From Streptomyces sp. MMBL 11-1 (lineage in GTDB: Bacteria > Actinomycetota > Actinomycetes > Streptomycetales > Streptomycetaceae), in contig NZ_CP117709.1 of NCBI RefSeq assembly GCF_028622875.1, positions 5,521,001 through 5,585,000 of the forward strand: a stretch of 64,000 nucleotides of DNA. The letters are read 5' to 3'. The notes under the pieces are model-generated. The model had not been told where the DNA came from and searched no databases. It saw only the letters and a program-made list of their open reading frames with translations. Both the position numbers and the translations under genes were made by a program. Below are positions 1-8,731 of the stretch, in pieces. Numbering within the stretch: position 1 is the stretch's first letter; every line of letters begins with the position of its first letter.

Positions 1-458
1 GGCACCAGCAGTACGGCGATGCTGGACACCAGACCGGCGATCTTGATCAACAGGTCGGGCGCCTGCTCGGTGCCCTTGGAGATGTCGTCCTCAAGACCGG
101 TGGTGGTGCCCTGGGCGAACGCCGAGATCGAGAACAGGACCGCGATCGCCAGCACCCCGATGAGCAGCCGCACCAGGTCGGAGGGGCGGTGCACCCGGGC
201 GGGGAGCAGCGGCTCGTCGCCGGAGACGTGGTCGGTCGAAGCGGCCTCGGCGGAGGCCAGGGTCGAGCCGGCCAGATGTCCGGTGGTGGATGTCGTGGGG
301 CCGTCGGCACGGGGGGCCCCGGTGGCGGAGCGGGCCGCTCCGGAGGACTCGGAATCGCCCTGCGGGCGCTCCCCGGCATCGGAGGCGTCCGCCGCCTTCG
401 GTGGCTGCACGCCCTGCTCCTTCGTCGCCTCTGGTTCGTCTTCGTGTTCTGGTATCAC
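1..458 (-). CDS. Flippase-like / lysylphosphatidylglycerol synthase TM family membrane protein, N-terminal part
   Basis: Only the first ~152 codons are present; the gene runs off the left edge. The GTG at 458-456 is the first possible start because an in-frame TGA lies two codons upstream. The product begins with a ~90-residue Ala/Pro/Glu-rich hydrophilic tail, then a segment including RLLIGVLAIAVLFSISAF (membrane helix 1), a short loop, and KIAGLVSSIAVLLV (start of helix 2). That pattern fits the large actinobacterial integral membrane proteins of the TIGR00374/LPG-synthase-TM type normally located beside the AdnAB helicase genes. It is divergent from the ATL gene. The family call is inference from the N-terminus and context only; the diagnostic helices lie outside the window. 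Confidence 0.55.
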   Translation of the reverse strand, partial: MIPEHEDEPEATKEQGVQPPKAADASDAGERPQGDSESSGAARSATGAPRADGPTTSTTGHLAGSTLASAEAASTDHVSGDEPLLPARVHRPSDLVRLLIGVLAIAVLFSISAFAQGTTTGLEDDISKGTEQAPDLLIKIAGLVSSIAVLLV

Positions 459-631
459 CGGTCACCGCTCGCATGATGGTGGCACGGCCGGTAGACAGAG
501 GAGGGCATCAGGGTGCATTGCGCGGGCGCGGGAAGCGCAACATACGCTCCTTTCCACCCGTGTGCACGTCGGGTGCCCGGACGGTCACCGGCGCGGCCGG
601 GCTGTCGGTGGCGTACGGCAGGATGGGACGG

Positions 632-1222
632 ATGAGCCAGGACCAGACGGGCAGGGGCGGGTCCGGCACCGCCCCGGCCGGCGCCGAACTGCCGGAGTAC
701 GCGGAGCGCGTCCTCGACGTGACCGATCTCATCCCGCCCGGCCGGGTGATGACGTACGGCGACATCGCGGAGTGGCTGGGCGAGGGAGGACCCCGCCAGG
801 TCGGCCGGGTCATGGCGCTGTACGGATCGGCCGTGCCGTGGTGGCGCGTCGTCCGCTCCGACGGGACGCTGCTCCCCGCCCACGAGCTGCGGGCGCTGGA
901 CCACTACCGCGCCGAGGGCACCCCGCTGCGCGAGGCGTCGCGCCAGACGGAGGGGCACATTCCGCGTATCGACATGCGGCGCGCCCGCTGGGACGGCGGC
1001 GCAGACGGCGGGCGGGCGGATGCCGCGCCCGATGACGGGCACGGTCCGGGGGGCGCGGTCGGTCGGGGTGGCTCGGGCAGTCCGGGCGGCCGGGGTGGTG
1101 TGCGTGGCCAGGGTGGTTCGGGCGACCGGGGTGGTCCGGGCGGTCGGGGTGGCGCGGGTGGTCCGGGCGACCGGGGTGGCGCGGGTGGTCCGGGCGGCGC
1201 GGGCGAGATAGCTCACATCTGA
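632..1222 (+). CDS. Alkyltransferase-like (ATL/MGMT-family) DNA-binding protein
   Basis: A 196-residue protein. Residues ~20-115 match the O6-alkylguanine-DNA alkyltransferase DNA-binding domain: IPPGRVMTYGDIAEWLG, GRVMAL and VPWWRVVRSDG. The PCHR active-site cysteine of true MGMT is absent; the equivalent stretch reads VPWWRVV, so this is an ATL protein that would bind alkylated bases and flag them for nucleotide excision repair rather than repair them. The last ~65 residues are a Gly/Arg-rich tail made by a minisatellite. ATG 632 is preferred over ATG 623 because AGGA lies 8 nt upstream. It sits just before adnAB on the same strand, a DNA-repair neighbourhood. Confidence 0.85.
   Translation: MSQDQTGRGGSGTAPAGAELPEYAERVLDVTDLIPPGRVMTYGDIAEWLGEGGPRQVGRVMALYGSAVPWWRVVRSDGTLLPAHELRALDHYRAEGTPLREASRQTEGHIPRIDMRRARWDGGADGGRADAAPDDGHGPGGAVGRGGSGSPGGRGGVRGQGGSGDRGGPGGRGGAGGPGDRGGAGGPGGAGEIAHI
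1060..1205 (+). repeat. Minisatellite coding a Gly-rich tail of the ATL protein
   Basis: Imperfect 9-21 bp units built from GGTGGTCCGGGCGACCGG-like words, in frame in the ATL gene. They encode a run of GGxGG, GDRGG and GGPGG segments. The tail is predicted to be disordered and is likely to vary in length between strains. Confidence 0.8.
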
Positions 1223-1441
1223 CAGCTTCCGCCATCGGCCTCCGGCGGGTACGGCCCGGCGCGGCAGAGCACGTGACGAGGGACGCGGCACAGCCGCTGC
1301 CTCCCGCGCCGTCGCTGGCGTAGCGTCGTCATCACGCGGCACGCTCCGCCCCTCCCTCTTCCCCGGCTGCACCGACCCCGCCCTCCATCACCCGTACACC
1401 CGCGCACACCCCGCGTACACCCACCAGGACCGGCGATCCAC

Positions 1442-4400
1442 GTGAGTTCCTCCACCACCCGGCACAGTCCGCACCGTGAGTCACGGCCGCGGACCACGGG
1501 TGCGTACCGTCTGGTGCGCACTCCGCCGGGCTCCGTGGATCCCCCCCTCCTGGACGCAGGCCAGCGCGCGGTGGTTGACCACCCCGGCGGCCCGCTGCTG
1601 GTCCTCGCCGGGCCCGGCACCGGCAAGACCACCACCCTCGTCGAATCCGTCGCCGCACGGGTGAACCGCGGCGCCGACCCGGCCCGCATCCTCGTCCTCA
1701 CCTTCAGCCGCAAGGCCGCCGTCGAGCTGCGCGACCGGATGGCCGCCCGCCTCGGGGCGGCCCGGGGCCCGCAGGCCACCACGTTCCACTCGTACTGCTA
1801 CGCCCTGGTCCGGGCCCACCAGGACGCCGATCTGTTCGCCGATCCACTGCGTCTGCTGTCCGGACCCGAGCAGGACGTCACCGTCCGCGAGCTGCTCGCG
1901 GGCCAGCTCGACCTGGAGAAGGAGGGCCTGGCCCACGTCCGCTGGCCGGACGAGCTGCGGTCCTGCCTGACCACCCGCGGCTTCGCCGACGAGGTGCGCG
2001 CCGTGCTGGCCCGCAGCCGTGAACTGGGTCTCGGCCCGGACGCGCTGGCCGCCTTCGCCCGCCGCACCGGCCGCCCGGACTGGACGGCGGCGGCCCAGTT
2101 CCTCGCCGAGTACCTCGACATCCTCGACGCCCAGGGAGTCCTGGACTACGCGGAGCTGGTGCACCGCGCGGTCCTCCTCGCCGAGCGCCCCGAGGTCGCG
2201 GAGCGGCTGGCCGGGAGCTACGACGCGGTGTACGTCGACGAGTACCAGGACACCGACCCGGCCCAGGTGCGCCTGCTCCACGCGCTGGCGGGCAACCGGG
2301 GGCGCGCGCCGTACGACCGGGGGCGCGGTGCGGATGCGCGCGGCGGGCGGACCCTGATCGCCTTCGGCGACCCCGACCAGTCGATCTACACGTTCCGGGG
2401 CGCCGATGTGAACGGCATCCTCGACTTCCCGGACACCTTCCGCCGGGCGGACGGGGGCCCCGCGCCCGTGGGCGTCCTCACCACCTCCCGCCGCTCCGGG
2501 GCCGGACTGCTCGCGGCGACCCGGCTGCTCACCCGCCGGATGCCCCTGACCCGGCTGCCCGCAGAAACGGTCCGCGCCCACCGCGACCCGGCTGCCGTCC
2601 GGGACGGCGGCCAGGTCGAGACGTACACCTACCCGACCGCGTCCACGGAGCTGGAGAACATCGCGGACCTGCTGCGACGCGCCCATCTGGAGGACGGGGT
2701 GCCGTGGCAGGAGATGGCCGTGCTGGTACGGGCCGGAGGCCGCTCGCTGCCCGCCGTCCGCCGCGCCCTCACCTCCGCCGGCGTCCCCCTGGAGGTCGAC
2801 GGAGACGATCTGCCGCTGCGCCACGAACCGGCCGTCGCCCCCCTGCTGACGGCGCTGCGGACGGTGGCCGCGGCGGCGCTGCGCCACGGCCCCGCCGAAG
2901 CGGAAGCGGAAGCGGAGGATCAGGCCGAGGAGGGAGCCGCCGCTGAGCGGGCCGATGAGGCAGCAGACCAGAGGGCCGATGAGGGAGCTGAGGAGGCAGC
3001 CGGGAGGCGGGCCGAGGAGGCAGCGGGAGAGGGAGCCGAGAAGAGGGCCGAGCAGGGAGCGGGAGAGGGAGCCGAGAAGGGGGCCGAGGAGGGACCGGGG
3101 GCGGCAGCCGAGGAGGGCGCGGAGGAGGGTTCCGTTCCCTGGATCGACACCGAGACCGCCCTCACCCTCCTCGCCTCGCCGCTCGGCTCCATGGACGCCG
3201 CCGACCTGCGCCGCCTCGGCCGGGCCCTGCGCGACGAGGAGCGCGCCGCCGGGATCCGGGTCCCCGCCCCCTCCGACGCCCTGCTGGCCCGCGCCCTCGC
3301 CGAGCCCGAACGGCTCGTCACGCACGACCCGGCGTACGCCCGCGGAGCGCAGCGCCTCGGTGCGCTCCTGCGCAAGGCCCGCGAGCTCCTCGAAGGCGGC
3401 GGCACCGCTGAGGAGGCCCTGTGGGCCCTGTGGAACGGCACCCCCTGGCCCGGCCGGCTGGAGCGGGCCGCGCTGCGCGGCGGGGCGGGCGGGCGCAACG
3501 CCGACCGCGATCTCGACGCGGTGTGCGCCCTGTTCGACACGGCCGCCCGCGCCGAGGAGCGCACCGGCGGGCGCGGGGCCCTCAACTTCCTCGAAGAGGT
3601 CGACGCCCAGGACATCGCCGCGGACACCCTCTCGCGGCGGACCGCCCGCCCCGACGCCGTACGCCTGATGACCGCCCACCGCTCCAAGGGCCTGGAGTGG
3701 CGGCTCGTCGTCGTCGCCGGGGTCCAGGAAGGCGTCTGGCCCGACCTGCGCCGCCGGGGTTCCCTCCTGGAGGCCGACCGGATCGGCCGCGACGGACTCG
3801 CCGAACCGCTCACACCCGGGGCCCTCCTCGCCGAGGAGCGCCGGCTCTTCTACGTCGCCGCCACCCGCGCCCGCGACCGCCTCGTCGTCACCGCCGTGAA
3901 GGCCCCCGCCGACGACGGCGACCAGCCCTCCCGCTTCCTGAGCGAGCTGGGCGTCGAACCCCGCGACGTCACCGGCCGCCCCCGCCGACCCCTCGCCGTC
4001 GCCGCGCTCGTCGCCGAGCTGCGCGCCACCACGGTCGACCCGGCCGCCTCCGAAGCGCTGCGCGAGGCCGCCGCCCACCGCCTCGCCCGGCTCGCCGCGC
4101 TCACCGACGACGAGGGGCAGCCGCTGGTGCCCGCGGCCCACCCCTACCGCTGGTGGGGCCTGGAGGAGCCGACCCGCTCCGCCGTCCCGCTGCGCGACCG
4201 CGACCGGCCCGTCACCCTCTCCGGCAGCGCGCTGGACCAGCTCGCCAACACCTGCGCCCTCCAGTGGTTCCTGGGCCGCGAGGTGAAGGCCGACGCCCCG
4301 GCCACCGCCGCCCAGGGGTTCGGCAACGTCGTCCACGTACTCGCCGACGAGGTCGCCTCCAGCCGCACCCCCGCCGACCTGGACGTCCTCATGGAACGCC

Positions 4401-5011
4401 TGGACTCCGTGTGGAACGGCCTCGCCTTCGACGCCCCCTGGAAGTCCGAGCAGGAGAAGGAGCACGCCCGCGCCGCCCTGGAGCGCTTCCTGCACTGGCA
4501 CGTCCTGGACCGGGGCGGCCGCACCCCCACCGCGAGCGAGCACGACTTCGACGTGACGCTGGAGGCGGGCGAGTACGCCGTCCGCGTCCGGGGCTCCATG
4601 GACCGGGTCGAACAGGACGCCGAGGGCCGGGCGTACGTCGTCGACTTCAAGACCGGCAAGGGCGCGCCCACCAAGGACGAGGTCGCCGCCCACCCCCAGC
4701 TCGCCGTGTACCAGCTCGCCGTCCGTGAGGGCGCGGTCGACGACCTCTTCGACGGCCGCCGCCCCGAACCGGGCGGCGCCGAACTGGTCCAGCTCCGCCA
4801 GCCCGCCCCCAAGAAGGAGGGCGGCGACGCCTTCCCCAAGGTCCAGGCCCAGGAACCCCTGGCGGGGGAGTGGGTCTCCGGCCTGCTCGCCACCGCCGCC
4901 GGAAAGGTCCTGGACGAACGCTTCACACCCACCACCGGCGCCCACTGCGCCCACTGCACCTTCCGCGCCTCGTGCAGCGCGCAGCCGGAGGGCCGTCAGG
5001 TGGTCGATTAG
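1442..5011 (+). CDS. adnA: AdnA-like subunit of the AdnAB double-strand-break helicase-nuclease
   Basis: A 1189-residue SF1A helicase fused to a RecB-like nuclease. Walker A GPGTGKT lies near residue 56, motif II DEYQD near 265, TAHRSKGLEW near 745 and the motif VI region VAATRARDRL near 802. The C-terminal nuclease shows VVDFKTGKG near 1066 followed by QLAVYQLAV, and four cysteines (NTC near 936, then CAHCTFRASC near 1170) fit an AddB-type iron-sulfur staple. The next gene is the partner subunit; the pair resects broken DNA ends and is reported essential in Streptomyces. A charged Glu/Ala/Arg low-complexity insert at about 485-563 interrupts the 2B region. The start is the GTG at 1442; a downstream start cannot be excluded. 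Confidence 0.9.
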   Translation: MSSSTTRHSPHRESRPRTTGAYRLVRTPPGSVDPPLLDAGQRAVVDHPGGPLLVLAGPGTGKTTTLVESVAARVNRGADPARILVLTFSRKAAVELRDRMAARLGAARGPQATTFHSYCYALVRAHQDADLFADPLRLLSGPEQDVTVRELLAGQLDLEKEGLAHVRWPDELRSCLTTRGFADEVRAVLARSRELGLGPDALAAFARRTGRPDWTAAAQFLAEYLDILDAQGVLDYAELVHRAVLLAERPEVAERLAGSYDAVYVDEYQDTDPAQVRLLHALAGNRGRAPYDRGRGADARGGRTLIAFGDPDQSIYTFRGADVNGILDFPDTFRRADGGPAPVGVLTTSRRSGAGLLAATRLLTRRMPLTRLPAETVRAHRDPAAVRDGGQVETYTYPTASTELENIADLLRRAHLEDGVPWQEMAVLVRAGGRSLPAVRRALTSAGVPLEVDGDDLPLRHEPAVAPLLTALRTVAAAALRHGPAEAEAEAEDQAEEGAAAERADEAADQRADEGAEEAAGRRAEEAAGEGAEKRAEQGAGEGAEKGAEEGPGAAAEEGAEEGSVPWIDTETALTLLASPLGSMDAADLRRLGRALRDEERAAGIRVPAPSDALLARALAEPERLVTHDPAYARGAQRLGALLRKARELLEGGGTAEEALWALWNGTPWPGRLERAALRGGAGGRNADRDLDAVCALFDTAARAEERTGGRGALNFLEEVDAQDIAADTLSRRTARPDAVRLMTAHRSKGLEWRLVVVAGVQEGVWPDLRRRGSLLEADRIGRDGLAEPLTPGALLAEERRLFYVAATRARDRLVVTAVKAPADDGDQPSRFLSELGVEPRDVTGRPRRPLAVAALVAELRATTVDPAASEALREAAAHRLARLAALTDDEGQPLVPAAHPYRWWGLEEPTRSAVPLRDRDRPVTLSGSALDQLANTCALQWFLGREVKADAPATAAQGFGNVVHVLADEVASSRTPADLDVLMERLDSVWNGLAFDAPWKSEQEKEHARAALERFLHWHVLDRGGRTPTASEHDFDVTLEAGEYAVRVRGSMDRVEQDAEGRAYVVDFKTGKGAPTKDEVAAHPQLAVYQLAVREGAVDDLFDGRRPEPGGAELVQLRQPAPKKEGGDAFPKVQAQEPLAGEWVSGLLATAAGKVLDERFTPTTGAHCAHCTFRASCSAQPEGRQVVD

Positions 5012-5012
5012 C

Positions 5013-5120
5013 CGATCACAGGCCCTTGACCGATCAGAGGCCGTCGGCCGATCAAAGGCCGTTGACCGGTCAGGGGCCCTCGACCGGTCAGAGGCCGCCG
5101 GGTGGCCAGAGGCCGTCGGT
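5013..5120 (+). repeat. Six-copy 18-bp tandem repeat between adnA and adnB
   Basis: Six consecutive 18-nt units with consensus CGATCAGAGGCCGTCGAC (units begin at 5013, 5031, 5049, 5067, 5085, 5103). The array fills most of the 176-bp gap after the adnA stop. The adnB frame is open through it and would read as a hexapeptide repeat (xDQRPL) if translation began further upstream. Confidence 0.9.
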
Positions 5121-5187
5121 GGCCGAGCGGTCGGCCGGGCATCCGGTTCGTGCCGGGTTGTCGGTGGGGCCGGTTACCGTTGCTCGG

Positions 5188-8100
5188 GTGTCCTCACGCA
5201 TCACCGATCCCGAGCAGCTCAAGGAGCTCCTCGGGATCCCGTTCACCCCGGAGCAGATGGCCTGCGTCACCGCGCCGCCCGCCCCGCAGGTGATCGTGGC
5301 CGGAGCCGGGTCGGGCAAGACCACCGTGATGGCCGCCCGTGTCGTCTGGCTGGTGGGCACCGGACAGGTCGCGCCGGAGCAGGTCCTCGGCCTCACCTTC
5401 ACCAACAAGGCGGCGGGCGAGCTGGCCGAGCGCGTCCGCAGGGCACTGATCGCCGCCGGGGTCACCGACCCCGACGTCATCGACCCGGACAACCCCCCGG
5501 GCGAGCCCACCATCTCCACGTACCACGCCTTCGCCGGCCGCCTCCTCACCGAGCACGGCCTGCGCATCGGCCTGGAGCCCTCCACCCGCCTCCTCGCCGA
5601 CGCCACCCGCTACCAGCTCGCCGCGAAGGTGCTGCGCGAGGCCCCGGGACCGTACCCGGCGCTCACCCGGTCCTTCCCCACCCTGGTCAGCGATCTCCTG
5701 GCGCTCGACGGGGAGCTGTCCGAACACCTCGTACGCCCGGGCGCTCTGCACACGTACGACACCGGGCTGCTGAGCGCCCTGGAGCACACGAAACTCAGCA
5801 ACGCCGACCTGCGGAAGATCCCCGAGGCCGCCGAGGCCCGCCGCTCCCTCCTCGCCCTCACCGAGCGCTACCGGGCCGCCAAGCGCAGCCGGGACCTGGT
5901 GGACTTCGGCGACCAGATCGCCCTCTCCGCCGAGCTGGCCCTGACCCGGCCCGAGGTCGGGAGGATCCTGCGTGAGGAGTTCCGGGTGGTCCTCCTCGAC
6001 GAGTACCAGGACACGTCGGTGGCCCAGCGGCTGCTGCTCTCCGCCCTGTTCGGAGCCGGTACGGACGCCGCCGCCACCGGCCACGCGGTGACCGCCGTGG
6101 GCGACCCCTGTCAGGCGATCTACGGCTGGCGCGGCGCGTCCGTCGCCAACCTCGACGACTTCCCCGAGCACTTCCCCCACGCCGACGGCGCCCCCGCCAC
6201 CCGCTACAGCCTCAGTGAGAACCGGCGCAGCGGCGGCCGTCTCCTCCAGCTCGCCAACGGCCTCGCCGAACCCCTGCGGGCGATGCACGAGGGCGTCGAG
6301 GCGCTGCGCCCCGCCCCGGGGGCCGAGCGGGACGGCATGGTCCGCTGCGCCCTGCTGACCACGCACACCGAGGAGATCGACTGGCTCGCCGACTCCCTCG
6401 CCCACCTCGTGCGCACCGGCACCCCGCCGGGCGAGATCGCCGTCCTGTGCCGCACGGCCGGGGACTTCCCCGCGATCCAGGCGGCGCTGGTCGCCCGGGA
6501 CGTCCCGGTCGAGGTCGTCGGCCTCGCCGGGCTGCTGCACCTGCCGGAGGTGGCGGACCTGGTCGCCGTCTGCGAGGTCCTCCAGGACCCGGGGGCCAAC
6601 GCCTCCCTGGTCCGCCTCCTCACCGGACCGCGCTGGCGCATCGGCCCCCGTGACCTCGCGCTCCTGGGCCGCCGCGCCCGCCTCCTCGTGCACCGGGCGG
6701 GCCACGCGGACGACGCCGACGCGGACCAGCGGCTCGCGGAGGCGGTCGAGGGCACGGACCCGGCCGAGGTGATATCGCTCGCGGACGCGCTGGACACCTT
6801 CCTGGTCGTGGGGGACGCGGCCGACGACGGGCTGCCGTTCTCCGCCGAGGCCCGCGTCCGCTTCGCCCGCCTCGCCCGGGAGCTGCGCGACCTGCGCCGC
6901 TCCCTCGCGGACCCCCTGATGGACGTCCTGCACCGCGTCCTGGCCACCACAGGACTGGAGGTCGAGCTGTCCGCGTCCCCGCAGGCGCTGGCCGCCCGCC
7001 GCCGCGAGACCCTCGCCAACTTCCTGGACATCGCGGCCCGGTTCGCCTCCCTGGACGGCGAGGCGACTCTGCTCGCCTTCCTCGGCTTCCTGCGGACCGC
7101 CGCGCAGTACGAGAAGGGCCTCGACAACGCGCTGCCCGGCGGCGAGAACACCGTCAAGGTGCTCACCGCCCACAAGTCCAAGGGCCTGGAGTGGGACGTC
7201 GTCGCCGTGCCCGGACTGGTCACGGGCCAGTTCCCGAGCGACCGTGCCCGGGAGGCGTGGACCGCCCAGCCCCAGGTGCTCCCGCACGCCTTGCGCGGAG
7301 ACGCGGAGACCCTCCCGGCCCTCGACACGCGCGACGGCCTCGACGCCAAGGGGATCAAGGCGTTCAAGGCGGAGATGAAGGAGCACCAGCACACGGAGGA
7401 ACTGCGCCTCGGCTACGTCACCTTCACCCGCCCCCGCTCCCTTCTCCTCGGCTCCGGCCACTGGTGGGGTCCGTCGCAGAAGAAGACCCGCGGCCCGTCC
7501 GCCTTCCTCGACGCGCTGTACGAGCACTGCGCCGCGGGCCACGGCGAGATCGAGGCCTGGGCGGACGAGCCCGCCGACGACGAGGAGAACCCGGCCCTCG
7601 TGGAGCGGGACGCCGACCTGGCCTGGCCGCTCCCGCTCGACGTCGACGCGCTCGCCCGCCGCCGCGCCGCCCGGGACACCGTGCTGGCCCACCTGGAACG
7701 GCTGGCCACAGGCGAGCCTTCGGACGAGCCCGATGACGTACCGGTCGACGAGGCGCTGTTCGAGGAGGGACCGGTCGAGGAGGGTCCGGTCGAGGAGGGT
7801 CCGGTCGACGAGGACTGGGACTGGGACTGGGACGCACTCCCCACCGAACGGCCCCCGGGCTCACCGGGCGCACCGGGCGCGGCACCGGCCACCGCACCGC
7901 GGACCGCGCAGGACACCCCACCGGAGACCGCACCTGACACGGGACAGGTCAGCGCACCGCCCCCGCCCCCGCACATCCCGGCCGCCCGCCACCCCCAGGA
8001 GGCGGGTACCCCGCAGCGGCTCACGCCCGAGGAGGCCCGCACCCTCGCCTCCTGGGACCGGGACCTGGACTCCCTGGCCGGGGAGCTGCGCCGCGCCCGC

Positions 8101-8721
8101 GCCACCGTGCGCGAGGTTCTCGTGCCCGCCGCGCTCTCCGCCACCCAGCTGCTGCGCCTGGCCGAGGACCCCGACGCCTTCGCCAAGGAGCTGGCCCGGC
8201 CCATGCCCCGCCCGCCCCAGCCCGCCGCCCGCCGGGGCACCCGGTTCCACGCCTGGGTGGAATCGCGGTACGAGGAACTGCCGCTGCCCATGCTCGGCCC
8301 CGACGAACTGCCCGGGGGCGACGAGAGCGACGCGGAGATCGCCGACGAGCGGGACCTCGCCGAACTGAAGGAGGCGTTCGAGCGCACCGCCTACGCCCGG
8401 CGTACGCCGTACCGCGTGGAGACCCCGTTCCAGATCACCCTGGCGGGTCGCGTGATCCGGGGCCGGATCGACGCCGTCTACCGCACGGGCGACCGGTACG
8501 AGATCGTCGACTGGAAGACCACCCGCCACCGCACCGCCGACCCGCTCCAGCTCGCCGTCTACCGGCTGGCCTGGGCCGAGCTGCACGATCTGCCGCTCGA
8601 AGCGGTCACCGCGACCTTCCTCTACGTACGCAGCGGGGAGACCGTTCATCCGCAGGACCTGCCGGGCCGGGCCGAACTGGAGCGGATCCTGCTGGACGAG
8701 CCGGCCCCCGAGGACGGATAG
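5188..8721 (+). CDS. adnB: AdnB-like subunit of the AdnAB helicase-nuclease
   Basis: About 1177 residues. UvrD-type motor: Walker A GAGSGKT near residue 40, LLDEYQDTS near 271, TAHKSKGLEW near 660. The C-terminal RecB-type nuclease carries IVDWKTTRH near 1107 followed by QLAVYRLAW; unlike adnA it has no obvious cysteine staple. Together with adnA it forms the actinobacterial counterpart of AddAB/RecBCD. The linker between motor and nuclease (about 857-882) has a VEEGP triplet repeat followed by alternating Asp-Trp residues. Start GTG 5188 is chosen by homology to ITDPEQLKELLG; GTG 5164 is in frame and possible. Neither has a strong ribosome-binding site, so coupling to adnA is unclear. Confidence 0.9.
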   Translation: MSSRITDPEQLKELLGIPFTPEQMACVTAPPAPQVIVAGAGSGKTTVMAARVVWLVGTGQVAPEQVLGLTFTNKAAGELAERVRRALIAAGVTDPDVIDPDNPPGEPTISTYHAFAGRLLTEHGLRIGLEPSTRLLADATRYQLAAKVLREAPGPYPALTRSFPTLVSDLLALDGELSEHLVRPGALHTYDTGLLSALEHTKLSNADLRKIPEAAEARRSLLALTERYRAAKRSRDLVDFGDQIALSAELALTRPEVGRILREEFRVVLLDEYQDTSVAQRLLLSALFGAGTDAAATGHAVTAVGDPCQAIYGWRGASVANLDDFPEHFPHADGAPATRYSLSENRRSGGRLLQLANGLAEPLRAMHEGVEALRPAPGAERDGMVRCALLTTHTEEIDWLADSLAHLVRTGTPPGEIAVLCRTAGDFPAIQAALVARDVPVEVVGLAGLLHLPEVADLVAVCEVLQDPGANASLVRLLTGPRWRIGPRDLALLGRRARLLVHRAGHADDADADQRLAEAVEGTDPAEVISLADALDTFLVVGDAADDGLPFSAEARVRFARLARELRDLRRSLADPLMDVLHRVLATTGLEVELSASPQALAARRRETLANFLDIAARFASLDGEATLLAFLGFLRTAAQYEKGLDNALPGGENTVKVLTAHKSKGLEWDVVAVPGLVTGQFPSDRAREAWTAQPQVLPHALRGDAETLPALDTRDGLDAKGIKAFKAEMKEHQHTEELRLGYVTFTRPRSLLLGSGHWWGPSQKKTRGPSAFLDALYEHCAAGHGEIEAWADEPADDEENPALVERDADLAWPLPLDVDALARRRAARDTVLAHLERLATGEPSDEPDDVPVDEALFEEGPVEEGPVEEGPVDEDWDWDWDALPTERPPGSPGAPGAAPATAPRTAQDTPPETAPDTGQVSAPPPPPHIPAARHPQEAGTPQRLTPEEARTLASWDRDLDSLAGELRRARATVREVLVPAALSATQLLRLAEDPDAFAKELARPMPRPPQPAARRGTRFHAWVESRYEELPLPMLGPDELPGGDESDAEIADERDLAELKEAFERTAYARRTPYRVETPFQITLAGRVIRGRIDAVYRTGDRYEIVDWKTTRHRTADPLQLAVYRLAWAELHDLPLEAVTATFLYVRSGETVHPQDLPGRAELERILLDEPAPEDG

Positions 8722-8731
8722 GCTCAAGAGC

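Noticed and set aside
2875..3130. Repetitive GAGGGAGCCGAG stretch considered as a CRISPR-like array.
   Set aside because: Units are short, irregular and in frame within adnA, with no spacer structure.
1481..4954. Long antisense open frame (over 1,100 codons) opposite adnA.
   Set aside because: A GC-skew shadow typical of high-GC DNA; the plus-strand frame has all helicase and nuclease motifs.
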